A stretch of DNA of 64,000 bases from Burkholderia plantarii (GTDB lineage: Bacteria; Pseudomonadota; Gammaproteobacteria; Burkholderiales; Burkholderiaceae). The stretch lies in assembly GCF_001411805.1 (NCBI RefSeq), contig NZ_CP007212.1, forward strand, positions 1,984,001 to 2,048,000, given 5' to 3'. The notes below the pieces were generated by a model. It ran no database searches, was not told the origin of the DNA, and was given only the letters and a program-made list of their open reading frames with translations. The translations under genes and the position numbers were made by a program. Numbering within the stretch: the stretch's first letter is position 1; the number at the start of each line of letters is the position of its first letter. Positions 35,361 to 46,446 of this stretch are shown here, in pieces.

Positions 35361-36464
35361 TCACTCGCCCGCGTAGGCGTCGGCGATCGCCTGGCCGGCC
35401 GCGTCGAGATCGACCGGATAACGCTGCTGCTCGAGCGCGCAGCCGTAGGCGACGAGGTTCGCATGCACGGCGTCGGCGGTGGCGCGCAGGCCCGTGTGGT
35501 CGAGCCGGACGATCTGCCCGGCGATCTCGCCGGAGCCGGGCGCGAGTTCCACGCCATGCCGGCGCGCGTGCGAGATCAGCGCGAGCGGGTCCACGCCGGG
35601 CGGCACCGGCGCGGCGGTGACGAGCGCCGAGGCGTCGTCGTCGTGCGCGATCCACGGCGTCACGCCGAGCGCGCGCAGCGCCGCGCGGCTCGCGCGCGCG
35701 GCCTGCGCGTGGCGCGCCACCATCCGCGCGATGCCCTCGGCCTCGATGCGGTCGAGCGCGGCCTCCAGCGCCCAGAATTCGAGCGCGGACGGCGAGCCCG
35801 GCAGCAGGCCGCGATCGCGCTGCAGCCATTCGCGACGCAGCGCGGCCAGCGACAGGCCCGACGGCGCGAAATCCGGCGCCGCCTCGATCTGCGCCCAGGC
35901 GCGCGCGCCGACCGCCACGGCCGACACGCCGGCCGGGCCGGCCAGCGCCTTCTGCGGCCCGATCACGGCCACGTCGATGCCGAGCGCGTCGAGTTCGAGC
36001 GGATGGCCGCCGACCGAGGCGACCGCGTCGACGGCGAACAGCGCGTCGTGCGCGCGGGCCAGCGCGGCGAGGCCGGCGATCGGGTTGAGCGCGCCGGTCG
36101 ACGATTCGGCATGCACGGCGGCCACGATGTCGACGCGCTCCAGCTCGGCGGCGCAGGCCTCGACGGCCTCGAGCGCGATCGCCTGGCCGGGCGCGGCCGT
36201 CACGTCGTGGACGCTCACGCCGCCGCGCCGCAGCCAAGCGCCGAACCAGCGCCCGTAGCGGCTCGTGACGACGTTCACGGCGGTCAGGCCCGGGCGCGCG
36301 AGGCTGGTGGCGACGGCCTCCAGCGCGAACACGGCCTCGGCCTGCACGAACAGGATGTCGGCCGAGGTCGCGAGCAGGTGGCGGATGCGATCGGCGAGCC
36401 GCGCGTAGCCATGCTCCGGATAGCCGGGCAGGTCGAGCAGGAGATGCGGATCGAAGCGATTCAT
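35361..36464 (-). CDS. Class V PLP-dependent aminotransferase
   Basis: A 367-residue fold-type I enzyme of the serine-pyruvate/alanine-glyoxylate aminotransferase group. The PLP-binding lysine is Lys172 in GPQKALAGPAG, with the cofactor Asp146 in FAVDAVASVGG and the HAESSTG phosphate-side motif at 118-124. A C-terminal LDHTGLRAT segment belongs to the small domain. Substrate unknown. It is convergent with the monooxygenase gene, and its 3' end has been copied just downstream. Confidence 0.88.
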   Translation of the reverse strand: MNRFDPHLLLDLPGYPEHGYARLADRIRHLLATSADILFVQAEAVFALEAVATSLARPGLTAVNVVTSRYGRWFGAWLRRGGVSVHDVTAAPGQAIALEAVEACAAELERVDIVAAVHAESSTGALNPIAGLAALARAHDALFAVDAVASVGGHPLELDALGIDVAVIGPQKALAGPAGVSAVAVGARAWAQIEAAPDFAPSGLSLAALRREWLQRDRGLLPGSPSALEFWALEAALDRIEAEGIARMVARHAQAARASRAALRALGVTPWIAHDDDASALVTAAPVPPGVDPLALISHARRHGVELAPGSGEIAGQIVRLDHTGLRATADAVHANLVAYGCALEQQRYPVDLDAAGQAIADAYAGE

Positions 36465-36826
36465 GGGCAGGCGGTGGAAGAGGGACGGGCGGGCGGCGCG
36501 GTCGCGACCGGCACGCCGCGCCGCGAGGCCGGCCGGATGCGGCGTGCCTCGCGGGCCGCCCGCTTCGAACCGATGCGGGCCGGCCCGTGCCGCCGCGTGC
36601 CGGCAAACGGCGCGCACGGCGGCACGGCCGGCGGCCTCGATCGGCAGCGGACCTCGACGGTGGACGGAAACGGGCAGCGCCTGCCCAAACCGGCAAAGTC
36701 TGTCACGGCCGGCGGCCGCGGCCCGGGTCCGGTCCGCAGCGGGCGCCGCATTTGCGAAGCGGCGCGCCACGCACGACGACGCTGCGGTCCCGCGCCGGCC
36801 GCGTCGCGTCTCACATCTCTCGAGCC
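36465..36826. other. Gap between the aminotransferase and histidine kinase genes
   Basis: GC-rich sequence with no convincing gene on either strand. In particular there is no receiver or DNA-binding domain, although a response regulator gene would normally be sought here. Confidence 0.5.
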
Positions 36827-38245
36827 TCAAGCCTCGCGCGGCAGCACCAGTTCGGCGTCGAGCCCGTCGATGCGCGCACCGTCCACCCGGTTGCGCAGCG
36901 TGAGCGTGCCGCCGTGCGCGGCCGCGATGCCCTGCGCGATGGTGAGGCCGAGCCCGGTGCCGTCCGGCGCGGGGGTGCCGTCGTGCGCGGTGGCGGCGCG
37001 GAAATACGGCTCGAACACGCGTTCGAGCAGCGCCGGATCGGGGATGCCCGGCCCGCGGTCGCCGATCACGATGCGCAGCGCGCGGCCGTCGTCGGCGACC
37101 TGGATCGAGACGTCGCCGCCGTAGCGGATCGCGTTGTCGACGAGGTTCTGCAGGCAGCGCTTCAGGTTGCGCGCGAAGCCCGGATACGGCGCGCCCGCGT
37201 GGCCTTCGATGCGCACCGCATGACCGGCATCGCGCGCGTCCTCGGCGAGGCCGGCCAGCATCGAATCGACGTCGATGCGCTGGCGCGGCTCGGTGATCTC
37301 GATGCCCTGCACGGCGTCGAGCGTGGCGCGCAGCATCGCCTCCATCTCGTCGAGATCGCCGCGCAGCCGCTCGCGCCAGAGCGGATCGGGCAGCATCTCG
37401 GCGCGCAGCCGCAGGCGCGTGAGCGGCGAACGCAGGTCGTGCGAGACGGCGGCCAGGAAGCGCGTGCGCGCGGCGAAGCTGTCGATCAGCCGCTGCTGCA
37501 TCGCGTTGAACGATTTCGCCACGCCGCGCACCTCCTGCGGACCGTCGAGCGCGAGCGGCGCGCGATAGATGTTGCGGCCGAGCGCCTCGGCGGCCTTCGC
37601 GAACGCGCGCAGCGGACGCAGCGCGAAGCGCACCGCGACGAACGCGAAGCCGCAGACGGCCACGAAGCGGATCAGGTAGAGCCGCAGCAGGTAGTCGGCC
37701 ACCAGCGCCCCCGGCTCGCTGTGCATGCCGGCCTGGCCTTCGTGCGCCACCACGTCGAGCCAGCCCTGATTCGGCACCTGCAGTTGCAGGTGGAAGTCGC
37801 CCATCGGCATGCGCGAGTTGAACAGGCTCAGGATGCCGAGATGGCGTCCGGCATCGTCGCGCAGCCGTGCATCGAGCAGCCGCGCTTCCACCGGCGTGCC
37901 GAGCCGGCGCCGGATCACGCCCGCGATCAGGCCGCCCGTGGCGCGCTGCACGAACGAGGGCGAGGCAGGTGCCGGCTCGGGCGCGGCCACCCAGCGCAGT
38001 TGGTAGCGCGCGTCGGCGAGGCGCGCGAGCGTGGCGTCGCGGGTGGCCGCGTCGGGCGCGTTGTCGAGCAGGCGCAGCGTGTCGGCGAGGCGGCTCGCGA
38101 ACAGCCGAGCCGGAATCTCCAGCGCGCGGTTGTCGTGCGTGTCGAACCAGATCGTGCTGGTCAGCAGCTGGCCGGCGAACATGCCGGCCGCGAGGATCGT
38201 CACGAGACGGCCGAACAGCGAATCGGGCCACAGGCGAAAGGTCAT
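36827..38245 (-). CDS. Sensor histidine kinase, orphan
   Basis: A 472-residue membrane sensor kinase. A first membrane helix (about 12-32), a periplasmic region of 150 residues, a second helix (about 188-210) and a HAMP linker lead to the H-box FLAAVSHDLRSPLTRLR. The N-box LVDNAIRYGG, G1 GDRGPGIPD and G2 GTGLGLTIAQG are intact. The start MTFRLWPDSLFGR at 38245 is taken, eight codons after an alternative ATG, since it begins the conserved family N-terminus. No response regulator gene adjoins on either side. Two 25-bp direct repeats in its promoter region could be a regulator site. Confidence 0.88.
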   Translation of the reverse strand: MTFRLWPDSLFGRLVTILAAGMFAGQLLTSTIWFDTHDNRALEIPARLFASRLADTLRLLDNAPDAATRDATLARLADARYQLRWVAAPEPAPASPSFVQRATGGLIAGVIRRRLGTPVEARLLDARLRDDAGRHLGILSLFNSRMPMGDFHLQLQVPNQGWLDVVAHEGQAGMHSEPGALVADYLLRLYLIRFVAVCGFAFVAVRFALRPLRAFAKAAEALGRNIYRAPLALDGPQEVRGVAKSFNAMQQRLIDSFAARTRFLAAVSHDLRSPLTRLRLRAEMLPDPLWRERLRGDLDEMEAMLRATLDAVQGIEITEPRQRIDVDSMLAGLAEDARDAGHAVRIEGHAGAPYPGFARNLKRCLQNLVDNAIRYGGDVSIQVADDGRALRIVIGDRGPGIPDPALLERVFEPYFRAATAHDGTPAPDGTGLGLTIAQGIAAAHGGTLTLRNRVDGARIDGLDAELVLPREA

Positions 38246-38414
38246 GGGCGTAACGGGGCAGGAAGGCAACGAAGCGGCGGGTACCCCGGGAGAGCAGCTC
38301 TCGCACCGGACGCACCGCGCCTGCGCGACGTTACCGCGAACCGGCGCGCCGCGCGAGCGGCAATCGCATCAAGCCGTGATCGTCCCGCGCATCGCCTTTC
38401 AGCCCGCGCGCCGG

Positions 38415-38470
38415 CCCAACACAATCCATTACAAAAGCGCCCGCGCCCAACACACCGGCATTACAAAGCG
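38415..38470. repeat. Two 25-bp direct repeats, possible regulator site
   Basis: CCCAACACA, a four- or five-base variable part, then ATTACAAA(A)GCG occurs at 38415-38439 and again at 38446-38470, a 31-bp period equal to three helical turns. It sits in the divergent promoter region between the histidine kinase and the FecB-type gene. OmpR-type response regulators often bind such same-face direct repeats. Confidence 0.65.
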
Positions 38471-38497
38471 TCGCTACAGTGTCGGCCACGCACAAAT

Positions 38498-38517
38498 AGC
38501 AATCGTTCTCATTTGAG
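38498..38517. promoter_or_regulatory. Fur box before the FecB-type gene
   Basis: The sequence AGCAATCGTTCTCATTTG (38498-38515) fits the Burkholderia Fur-box style of alternating AAT and TCTCATT half-sites. It touches the first ATG of the binding-protein gene. Its inverted core, TGAGAACGATT, is identical to the core upstream of the ECF sigma gene. Iron-dependent repression is inferred. Confidence 0.7.
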
Positions 38518-39765
38518 ATGTCCACCATGTCGATTTTCAGCCTTGTTCGCGCGGCCCGAGCGGTCGTGTCCGTCGTGATCGCGGTGCCGGCCGCGCGCGC
38601 CCTGTCCGCCGTCGTGCTGGCCGGCGCGGCTTGCGCCACCGGTACGCCGGCCCTCGCCGCGACGACCGCCGCCGCCGCGGACGCGCGGACCGTCACCGAT
38701 CTGGCCGGCCGCGCGATCCGGATTCCGGCCGCCGAGCCGAAGCGCATCCTGCTTGGCGAGAGCCGCACGCTGGAGGCCGTCGCGCTGCTCGAGGGCAAGC
38801 ATCCGCTCGCGCGCATCGTCGGCTGGCAGGGCGACCTGCCGACCATGGACCCGCAGGCGTTCAACGCCTACGCGAAGACCTTCCCCGAGATCCGCGAGGT
38901 GCCGCTGATCGGCAAGGCCAGCGAGGACAGCATCAGCGACGAGAAGGCGCTCGCGCTGAAGCCCGACGTCGCGATCTTCAGCCTCGCGGGCCACGGGCCG
39001 AGCCGCTACAACGCGCTCGTCAAGCAGCTCGAGGCGACCGGCACCACGGTGGTGTTCATCGATTTCCGCCTGCACCCGATGCAGAACACGCTGCCGAGCA
39101 TCCGTCTGCTCGGCCAGGTGCTGCACCGCGAGCGCGAGGCGAGCGACTACGTTGCGTTCTACCAGCAGCATCTGGCGCGCGTGCGGCAGGTGGTGGACAC
39201 GGTGCCCGAGGCGCAGCGTCCGAAGGTGTTCATCGACATGCTCGCGGGCGTCTGGGACGCCGGCTGCTGCCACACGGCCGGCAACGGCAACTTCGGCGAG
39301 TTCATCACCGCCGCGGGCGGGCGCAACATCGCGGCGGGCCTGTTGCCCGGCGTGCTCGGCGACCTCAGCATGGAGCAGATCATCACGGCGCGGCCCGACG
39401 TCTACATCGCCACCGGCGCGCGCACCAAACCCGGCCTCGCGTCGCTGCGGGTGGGCGCGCTGACGAGCGAGCAGGACGCGCGCGCGAGCCTCGCGCAGCT
39501 GGTCGCGCGGCCCGGCTTCGACACCATCAAGGCGATCCACGACGGCCGCGTCCACGGCATCGCGCACAACTACTACGATTCGCCGTACAACATCATCGCG
39601 ATCGAGGCGTTCGCGAAGTGGTTCTATCCGCAGCGCTTCGCGTCGCTCGACGTCCACGCCACGCAGGCCGAGCTGTATCGCCGCTTCCTCGCGGTGCCGG
39701 TGTCGGGCACCGAATGGGTGGACTCGCCGCTGCCGGCGGGCGGCGCGCAGCAGGCGGCGCGATGA
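38518..39765 (+). CDS. Iron/corrinoid ABC transporter, substrate-binding protein (FecB-like)
   Basis: A 415-residue periplasmic binding protein of the class III (helical backbone) type. The N-terminus is a long signal region (hydrophobic to about residue 50, ATPALAA cleavage area). The mature protein opens RTVTDLAGRAIRIP, the usual FecB/BtuF/FhuD beginning. An ATG nine bases later is an equally good start, since the first ATG abuts the Fur box. It is coupled to a permease and an ATPase gene. The Fur box favours a ferric siderophore, but cobalamin precursors cannot be excluded because the importer lies between two B12 blocks. No TonB-dependent receptor is present. Confidence 0.82.
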   Translation: MSTMSIFSLVRAARAVVSVVIAVPAARALSAVVLAGAACATGTPALAATTAAAADARTVTDLAGRAIRIPAAEPKRILLGESRTLEAVALLEGKHPLARIVGWQGDLPTMDPQAFNAYAKTFPEIREVPLIGKASEDSISDEKALALKPDVAIFSLAGHGPSRYNALVKQLEATGTTVVFIDFRLHPMQNTLPSIRLLGQVLHREREASDYVAFYQQHLARVRQVVDTVPEAQRPKVFIDMLAGVWDAGCCHTAGNGNFGEFITAAGGRNIAAGLLPGVLGDLSMEQIITARPDVYIATGARTKPGLASLRVGALTSEQDARASLAQLVARPGFDTIKAIHDGRVHGIAHNYYDSPYNIIAIEAFAKWFYPQRFASLDVHATQAELYRRFLAVPVSGTEWVDSPLPAGGAQQAAR

Positions 39766-40943
39766 GCGCGCCGCTTCCGACGGCGCCGGCCGCATCGGCC
39801 GGCCGCGACGGCGGGCCGGCCGGTCCGATCGATCCGGCGGCCCGACCGACCGCCAACCCGATGGCGCATCCGATGGCCAACCCGCGCGCGCATGCGCCCG
39901 ACGAGGGCCATGCGCGTCGCGTCTATGCGCGGCTCACGCGGCGCCGCGTGCTGTGCCTCGCGGCGATCGCGCTGCTGATCGTGGCGTCGCTGCTGTTCGA
40001 TCTCTCGTCCGGGCCCTCCGGCCTGCCGCTGGCGACGCTGCTGCGCACGATTTTCTCGCCGGCCGGCGCCGATCCGGCCAACGCCGTGATCGTCTGGCAG
40101 ATCCGCCTGCCGTATGCGGTGATGGCGCTGGTGGTGGGCGCCGCGCTCGGCCTGTCGGGCGCCGAGATGCAGACCACCCTCAACAATCCGCTGGCGAGCC
40201 CGTACACGCTCGGCGTGTCGGCGGCCGCCGCGTTCGGCGCGTCGCTCGCGATCGTGCTCGACGTGACGATCCCGCACGTGCCGCAGACCTGGGTGATCTC
40301 GGCGAACGCGTTCGTGTTCGCGTTCGCCTCGGCGATGCTGCTCGACCTGGTTGCGCGCTGGCGCGGCATGAGCACCGCCGGCGTGGTGCTGATGGGCATC
40401 GCGCTGGTGTTCTCGTTCCATGCGCTGGTCGAACTGATGCAGTTCATCGCCTCGGCCGACGCGCTGCAGGGGCTGGTGTTCTGGACCCTCGGCTCGCTCG
40501 CTCGCGCCGACTGGCCGAAGATCGGCGTGCTCGCGGCGGCGCTCGCGATCGCGCTGCCGCTGTCGATGCGCAATGCCTGGGCGCTCACCGCGCTGCGGCT
40601 CGGCGAGGAGCGCGCGGCCAGCTTCGGCATCGACGTGCGCCGGCTGCGGCTTGGCACGCTGCTGCGGGTGGCGGTGCTGTCGGCGCTCGCGGTGTCGTTT
40701 GTCGGCACCATCGGCTTCGTCGGCCTGATCGCGCCGCACATCGCGCGCGCGCTGCTCGGCGAGGACCACCGTTTCTATCTGCCGGGCAGCCTGCTGTGCG
40801 GCGCGCTGATGCTTTCGCTCGCGTCGATCGCCTCGAAGCTGATCGTGCCGGGCGTGCTGATTCCGGTCGGCATCGTCACGGCGCTGGTCGGCATCCCGCT
40901 GTTTCTCGCGATCGTGGTGCGTTCGCAGGGAGGGTCGCAATGA
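39762..40943 (+). CDS. FecCD-type ABC permease
   Basis: A 393-residue inner-membrane permease of the FecCD family. An unusual 55-residue N-terminal extension, rich in Ala/Pro/His with a repeated NPMAHPMANPRAH pattern, precedes the first helix. About ten hydrophobic helices follow. Family motifs include QIRLPYAVMALVVGAALGLSGAEMQ, SPYTLGVS and the coupling region FVGTIGFVGLIAPHIAR. Its ATG overlaps the stop of the binding protein and its stop overlaps the ATPase start, so the three genes are one translational unit. Confidence 0.9.
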   Translation: MSAPLPTAPAASAGRDGGPAGPIDPAARPTANPMAHPMANPRAHAPDEGHARRVYARLTRRRVLCLAAIALLIVASLLFDLSSGPSGLPLATLLRTIFSPAGADPANAVIVWQIRLPYAVMALVVGAALGLSGAEMQTTLNNPLASPYTLGVSAAAAFGASLAIVLDVTIPHVPQTWVISANAFVFAFASAMLLDLVARWRGMSTAGVVLMGIALVFSFHALVELMQFIASADALQGLVFWTLGSLARADWPKIGVLAAALAIALPLSMRNAWALTALRLGEERAASFGIDVRRLRLGTLLRVAVLSALAVSFVGTIGFVGLIAPHIARALLGEDHRFYLPGSLLCGALMLSLASIASKLIVPGVLIPVGIVTALVGIPLFLAIVVRSQGGSQ

Positions 40944-41737
40944 GCGGACTGTCGATTCACGGGCTGTCGGTGCGCTACGGCCGGCGCGAGGTGTTGCGCG
41001 AGCTGTCGGCCGGGCCGCTGCCGCGCGGCATGATCACGGCGCTGCTCGGGCCGAACGGCAGCGGCAAGTCCACGCTGCTGCGCGTGCTGGCCGGGCTGAC
41101 CGCCGCCAGCGCCGGCGGGCTGACGCTCGACGGCGAGCCGCTGGCGCTGTCGGCGCGCAGCGCGCGTTCGCACAGCGTGGTGTACCTGCCGCAGACGCTG
41201 CCGGCCGGCGTGCGGCTGCAGGTACTCGAATCGGTGCTGGTCGCGCGGCGCGCGGCGCGCGATCCGGCCTTGCAGCGGCAGGGCTCTGCCGCCGATCTGG
41301 CCACCGCGCACGCGGTGCTCGAGCGGCTCGGCATCGGCGCGCTCGCGACGCGCTCGCTCGATGAACTGTCGGGCGGGCAGCGGCAGCTGGTGGGGATCGC
41401 GCAGGCGCTCGCACGCGATCCGCACGTGCTGCTGCTCGACGAGCCGCTCTCGGCGCTCGACCTGAACCACCAGTTCCACGTGATGCAGGTGCTGCGCGAG
41501 GTCACGCGCGAGCGCGGGATCGTCACCGTGGTGGTGCTGCACGACATCAACGCGGCGATGCGCGCCTGCGATCGCGCGATGCTGCTGCATCGCGGCGGCA
41601 TCGAACGTTTTGGCGCGCCGGAGGTGGTTGTCACGGCGAAAAGCCTGGCTGACGTGTTTGGCGTGGTGGCGCGCATCGAGCCGTGTTCGCTCGGGCATCA
41701 TCAGGTGATGATTGACGGGTTGGCGGTGGGGGCTTGA
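40940..41737 (+). CDS. FecE-type ABC ATPase
   Basis: A 265-residue ABC ATPase of the iron/B12 importer group. Walker A is GPNGSGKST, the signature LSGGQRQLVGIAQAL, Walker B VLLLDEP, and the H-loop VVLHDINAAMRACD. The start overlaps the permease stop (ATGA). It powers the FecB/FecCD-like pair. After it the sequence changes to a lower-GC patch, so it is the last gene of the unit. Confidence 0.92.
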   Translation: MSGLSIHGLSVRYGRREVLRELSAGPLPRGMITALLGPNGSGKSTLLRVLAGLTAASAGGLTLDGEPLALSARSARSHSVVYLPQTLPAGVRLQVLESVLVARRAARDPALQRQGSAADLATAHAVLERLGIGALATRSLDELSGGQRQLVGIAQALARDPHVLLLDEPLSALDLNHQFHVMQVLREVTRERGIVTVVVLHDINAAMRACDRAMLLHRGGIERFGAPEVVVTAKSLADVFGVVARIEPCSLGHHQVMIDGLAVGA

Positions 41738-41951
41738 GCGGTGCGGACGATGCTTGCTGCACCTGGCGGTCCGTTTGAGGTGGATGAGGCGATACCCGGG
41801 CATATGCCGGCCGGGCGCGGCGGCGCATGCAACCGGCTGGCGGCGTGTTTTCGGCTTTCGGCCGCGCGGCCGGCTACTCTCTTGCTTTACTCGTGAGCCG
41901 GCCGACCCGGCGTTCCGCTATCGTGCGAGGCCGCAGGGACTGCTTTTTTAA

Positions 41952-43271
<1,320 letters not shown>

Positions 43272-43288
43272 GTCGCTACTCCTGGTCA

Positions 43289-43534
<246 letters not shown>

Positions 43535-43816
43535 TTACGGGCGCGCATATCGGCTTGCACCTTTACGACGGAAACAGGACGGCTCAACCGAAGCGAGTGC
43601 GAGCGTTTCTTGATCCAGCATTGGCGCGCTAGCATGACTGCAACGATTACCTCCCGACTGACAGGGAACTCGCGCGGTTCAGGGCGCGGGCCAGGTTGCA
43701 AACCCGTCTTTCGCCCGGCGACGTTCGAAGGTCGGCAAAGAGCCGATCTGCGACGGTCGCGTTGTTGCACGGTGGCGTGCCGGCCATTTCCGGCCATCTA
43801 TCCACCCACGCCCCCG

Positions 43817-45637
43817 TCAATCGTAAAACCTCGGCGTATAAACCCACTCCCGCTCGCCGCGCACGAAGCGGCGCGTCTTCGACGAGCCGACGATCACCAT
43901 CGTGCGCATGTCGACGTCGGCCGCGCTCAGCGCGCCGAGCGTCGTGCTGCGCAGCGTGGCGCCGGGCCGGCCGATGTCGCGGCCCAGCACGACGACGGTG
44001 TCGGCCGTGCGCACCGCGCGCACGATCTCGAGCGCGCGATCGAGCTGCCACGGCCGCGCGCGCGACACGGGGTTGTAGAACGCTATCACCAGATCGGCGC
44101 GCGCGGCAAGGGCGAGCCGTTCCTCGATCACGCTCCACGGCTTCAGGTTGTCCGACAGCGAGATCACGCAGAAATCATGGCCGAGCGGCGCGCCGGCCTG
44201 GGCGGCGGTGGCGAGCGCGGCCGACACGCCGGGCACCACGTCGAGCGCGACGTCGGCCCAGGCCGCGTCGTCGCTGCCGTCGAGCGCCTCCAGCACCGCC
44301 GCGGCCATCGCGAACACGCCGGGATCACCCGACGACACCATCGCCACGCGGCGTCCCTGCGCGGCCAGTTCGAACGCGTGCCGCGCGCGCTGCAATTCCT
44401 CGCGATTGTCGGTTTCGTGGACGCGCTGGTCGGCGCGGAACGGGCCGGCCATGCGCACGTAGGTCGCGTAGCCGAGGATGTCGGTGGCCGCGGCGAGCGC
44501 GGCGCGCGCGGCCGGCGCCATCAGTTCGGCGCTGCCGGGGCCCAAGCCGAGCACGGTCAGGCTGCCGCGCGCCTGGCCGAGCGCGTCGGCGTCGACGGGC
44601 GCGGCGGCCACGGCGATCGCGACGGGCATCGCGCCCTCGGCGCCGTGATGCGTCGCAGCGGTGAGGGCTTGCCCGGCGGGATCGGCGGCCACGACGCGGG
44701 TCGCGACGATCGAGGCCGACGCGAGCGCCGCGTCGAGCAGCGCGCCGGCATCGGCGCCGGCGTCCGGCACGAAGCGCAGCGGCACACCAAGCGCGCGCGC
44801 GGCGCGCGCGAGCGCCGCGTCGCGCATCGCCCGGCGCGGCGCGACGAGCGCGGCCAGCGCGAGCGGCGCGAGACCGGCCGCGGCCAGCGCGTCGAGCACG
44901 TGGGCCGCGAGCGGATCGGCGCGGGAATCGAGCGAGGCGTCCAGGTGCGATGTCGTGGACGCCAGCGGCGCCACCGCCCGCGCCTCCGGCCGCAGCGCCA
45001 CCACCACGCTGCGCGGATGGATCACGAGTTCGCCGGCGCCGCCGTCGGCCACGCGCGGCGTCACGCGGATCGCATGCGAGGCGCCCGGGTCGAGCGGCAG
45101 CGCGACCTGGTCGAGCCACGGCGCGTCGCCGTCCACGCGCGTGCCGGCGCCCGCCAGCAGGTCCGACACGAAGCGCTTGCCGGCGCCGAGGTCGGCCAGC
45201 GCGTAGCCGTCGGGCGGATTCAGCACGCAGGCGCCGAATCGCAACTCGCCGCTGGTGGTGATGGCCGGCGCCACCGCGAGCAGCGCGGCGATCTCGCGCG
45301 CGAACAGGTTCGCGCCGGTCAGCCCGCCCAGCAGCGGCACGACCGCGCTGCCGTCCTCGGCCACCGCCAGCACCGGCGGTTCGACGCCCTTGTCGGCGAG
45401 GCATGGCGCGACGCAGCGGATCACGATGCCGGCCGCGCACAGCGCGACGATCGGCGTGCCGCGCGCGTACAGCTCGCGCAGATGCGCGCCCAGTTCGGCG
45501 AACCCGACGTCGCCCCGCGCGCGGCCCGCGAGCGCGTGGATGGTCGCGCCCGCGTAGTGCGCGCGGATCCGCTCGGCCACCGGCAGCGCGCCGGCGCCGA
45601 GCACGACGATCGCCGGCGCGACGTTCAGCCTTGCCAT
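43817..45637 (-). CDS. cobJ: CbiG-CobJ fusion: precorrin-3B C17-methyltransferase with CbiG-like N-terminal half
   Basis: A 606-residue two-part enzyme. Residues 1-350 resemble CbiG, the cobalt-precorrin-5A hydrolase: an N-terminal domain ([17 protein letters not shown], then [14 protein letters not shown]) and a diverged C-terminal-type domain ([27 protein letters not shown]). Residues 355-606 are CobJ, a uroporphyrinogen-type SAM methyltransferase with [25 protein letters not shown] and [23 protein letters not shown]. The start at 45637 overlaps the end of cobI by 13 bases. It is the last gene of the leftward cobG-cobH-cobI-cobJ unit. Confidence 0.9.
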   Translation of the reverse strand: MARLNVAPAIVVLGAGALPVAERIRAHYAGATIHALAGRARGDVGFAELGAHLRELYARGTPIVALCAAGIVIRCVAPCLADKGVEPPVLAVAEDGSAVVPLLGGLTGANLFAREIAALLAVAPAITTSGELRFGACVLNPPDGYALADLGAGKRFVSDLLAGAGTRVDGDAPWLDQVALPLDPGASHAIRVTPRVADGGAGELVIHPRSVVVALRPEARAVAPLASTTSHLDASLDSRADPLAAHVLDALAAAGLAPLALAALVAPRRAMRDAALARAARALGVPLRFVPDAGADAGALLDAALASASIVATRVVAADPAGQALTAATHHGAEGAMPVAIAVAAAPVDADALGQARGSLTVLGLGPGSAELMAPAARAALAAATDILGYATYVRMAGPFRADQRVHETDNREELQRARHAFELAAQGRRVAMVSSGDPGVFAMAAAVLEALDGSDDAAWADVALDVVPGVSAALATAAQAGAPLGHDFCVISLSDNLKPWSVIEERLALAARADLVIAFYNPVSRARPWQLDRALEIVRAVRTADTVVVLGRDIGRPGATLRSTTLGALSAADVDMRTMVIVGSSKTRRFVRGEREWVYTPRFYD

Positions 45638-46446
45638 TTTTCCCCCGGCACGACGAGCAGCGAAAAATACGGCGAGGCCATCGGATCGACCTCGGCGAGC
45701 GGCACGATGCGCTGGTTCGCCATGGTCGCGCGTTCGACGTACAGCGCGCGCCCGGCCAGCCCGAGTTCCTCGAGCACGCGGCGCACCTTGTCGAAATTGC
45801 GGCCGAGCTTCATCACCACGGCGGCGTCGGCCTTCTCGAGCCGCGCGCGCAGCTGGTCGGCGGGCAGCACGCCCGACAGCACCGACAGCGTCTGGTTGCG
45901 GTAGACGAGCGGCACGCCGAGCACGGCCGCGCCGCCGAGCATCGAGCAGACGCCGGGCACCACCTCGGTGTCGTAGCGCTGCGCGAGCCGGTCGTGCAGG
46001 TACATGTAGGAGCCGTAGAAGAACGGGTCGCCCTCGCAGATCACGGCCACGTCGCGGCCGGCGTCGAGATGCGCGGCCACCACCTCGGCGGCGGTATCGT
46101 AGAAGTCGGCGATGATGTGTTCGTAGCTGAGCGGCGGCGCGAGCGCCTCGGTGGTGACCGGGTAGACCAGCGGCAGCTGGCACTGGCTCTCGGCCAGATG
46201 CGCCTCGACGATGCCGTAGGCATTGCCTTTCTTGCCTTTGGCGACGAAGTAGGCCACCACCGGCGCCGCGCGCAGCAGGCGCACGGCCTTCAGCGTCAGC
46301 AGCTCGGGGTCGCCGGGGCCGACGCCGATGCCGAACAGCCGGCCGCGCGGCGCGCCCGGCGGGACGTCAGCGGGCCGGGCGGCGGGGATGTCGGCGAGCA
46401 GGTCGGCCGGCACGGGCGGCAGGAGCGAATCGAACGGCAGGCTCAT
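45625..46446 (-). CDS. cobI: Precorrin-2 C20-methyltransferase
   Basis: A 273-residue SAM-dependent methyltransferase that adds the C20 methyl group to precorrin-2. A 37-residue Pro/Ala leader precedes the domain, which opens [22 protein letters not shown]. It contains the family blocks [36 protein letters not shown] and [12 protein letters not shown]. The start at 46446 overlaps the cobH stop in an ATGA. Confidence 0.94.
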   Translation of the reverse strand: MSLPFDSLLPPVPADLLADIPAARPADVPPGAPRGRLFGIGVGPGDPELLTLKAVRLLRAAPVVAYFVAKGKKGNAYGIVEAHLAESQCQLPLVYPVTTEALAPPLSYEHIIADFYDTAAEVVAAHLDAGRDVAVICEGDPFFYGSYMYLHDRLAQRYDTEVVPGVCSMLGGAAVLGVPLVYRNQTLSVLSGVLPADQLRARLEKADAAVVMKLGRNFDKVRRVLEELGLAGRALYVERATMANQRIVPLAEVDPMASPYFSLLVVPGEKWQG

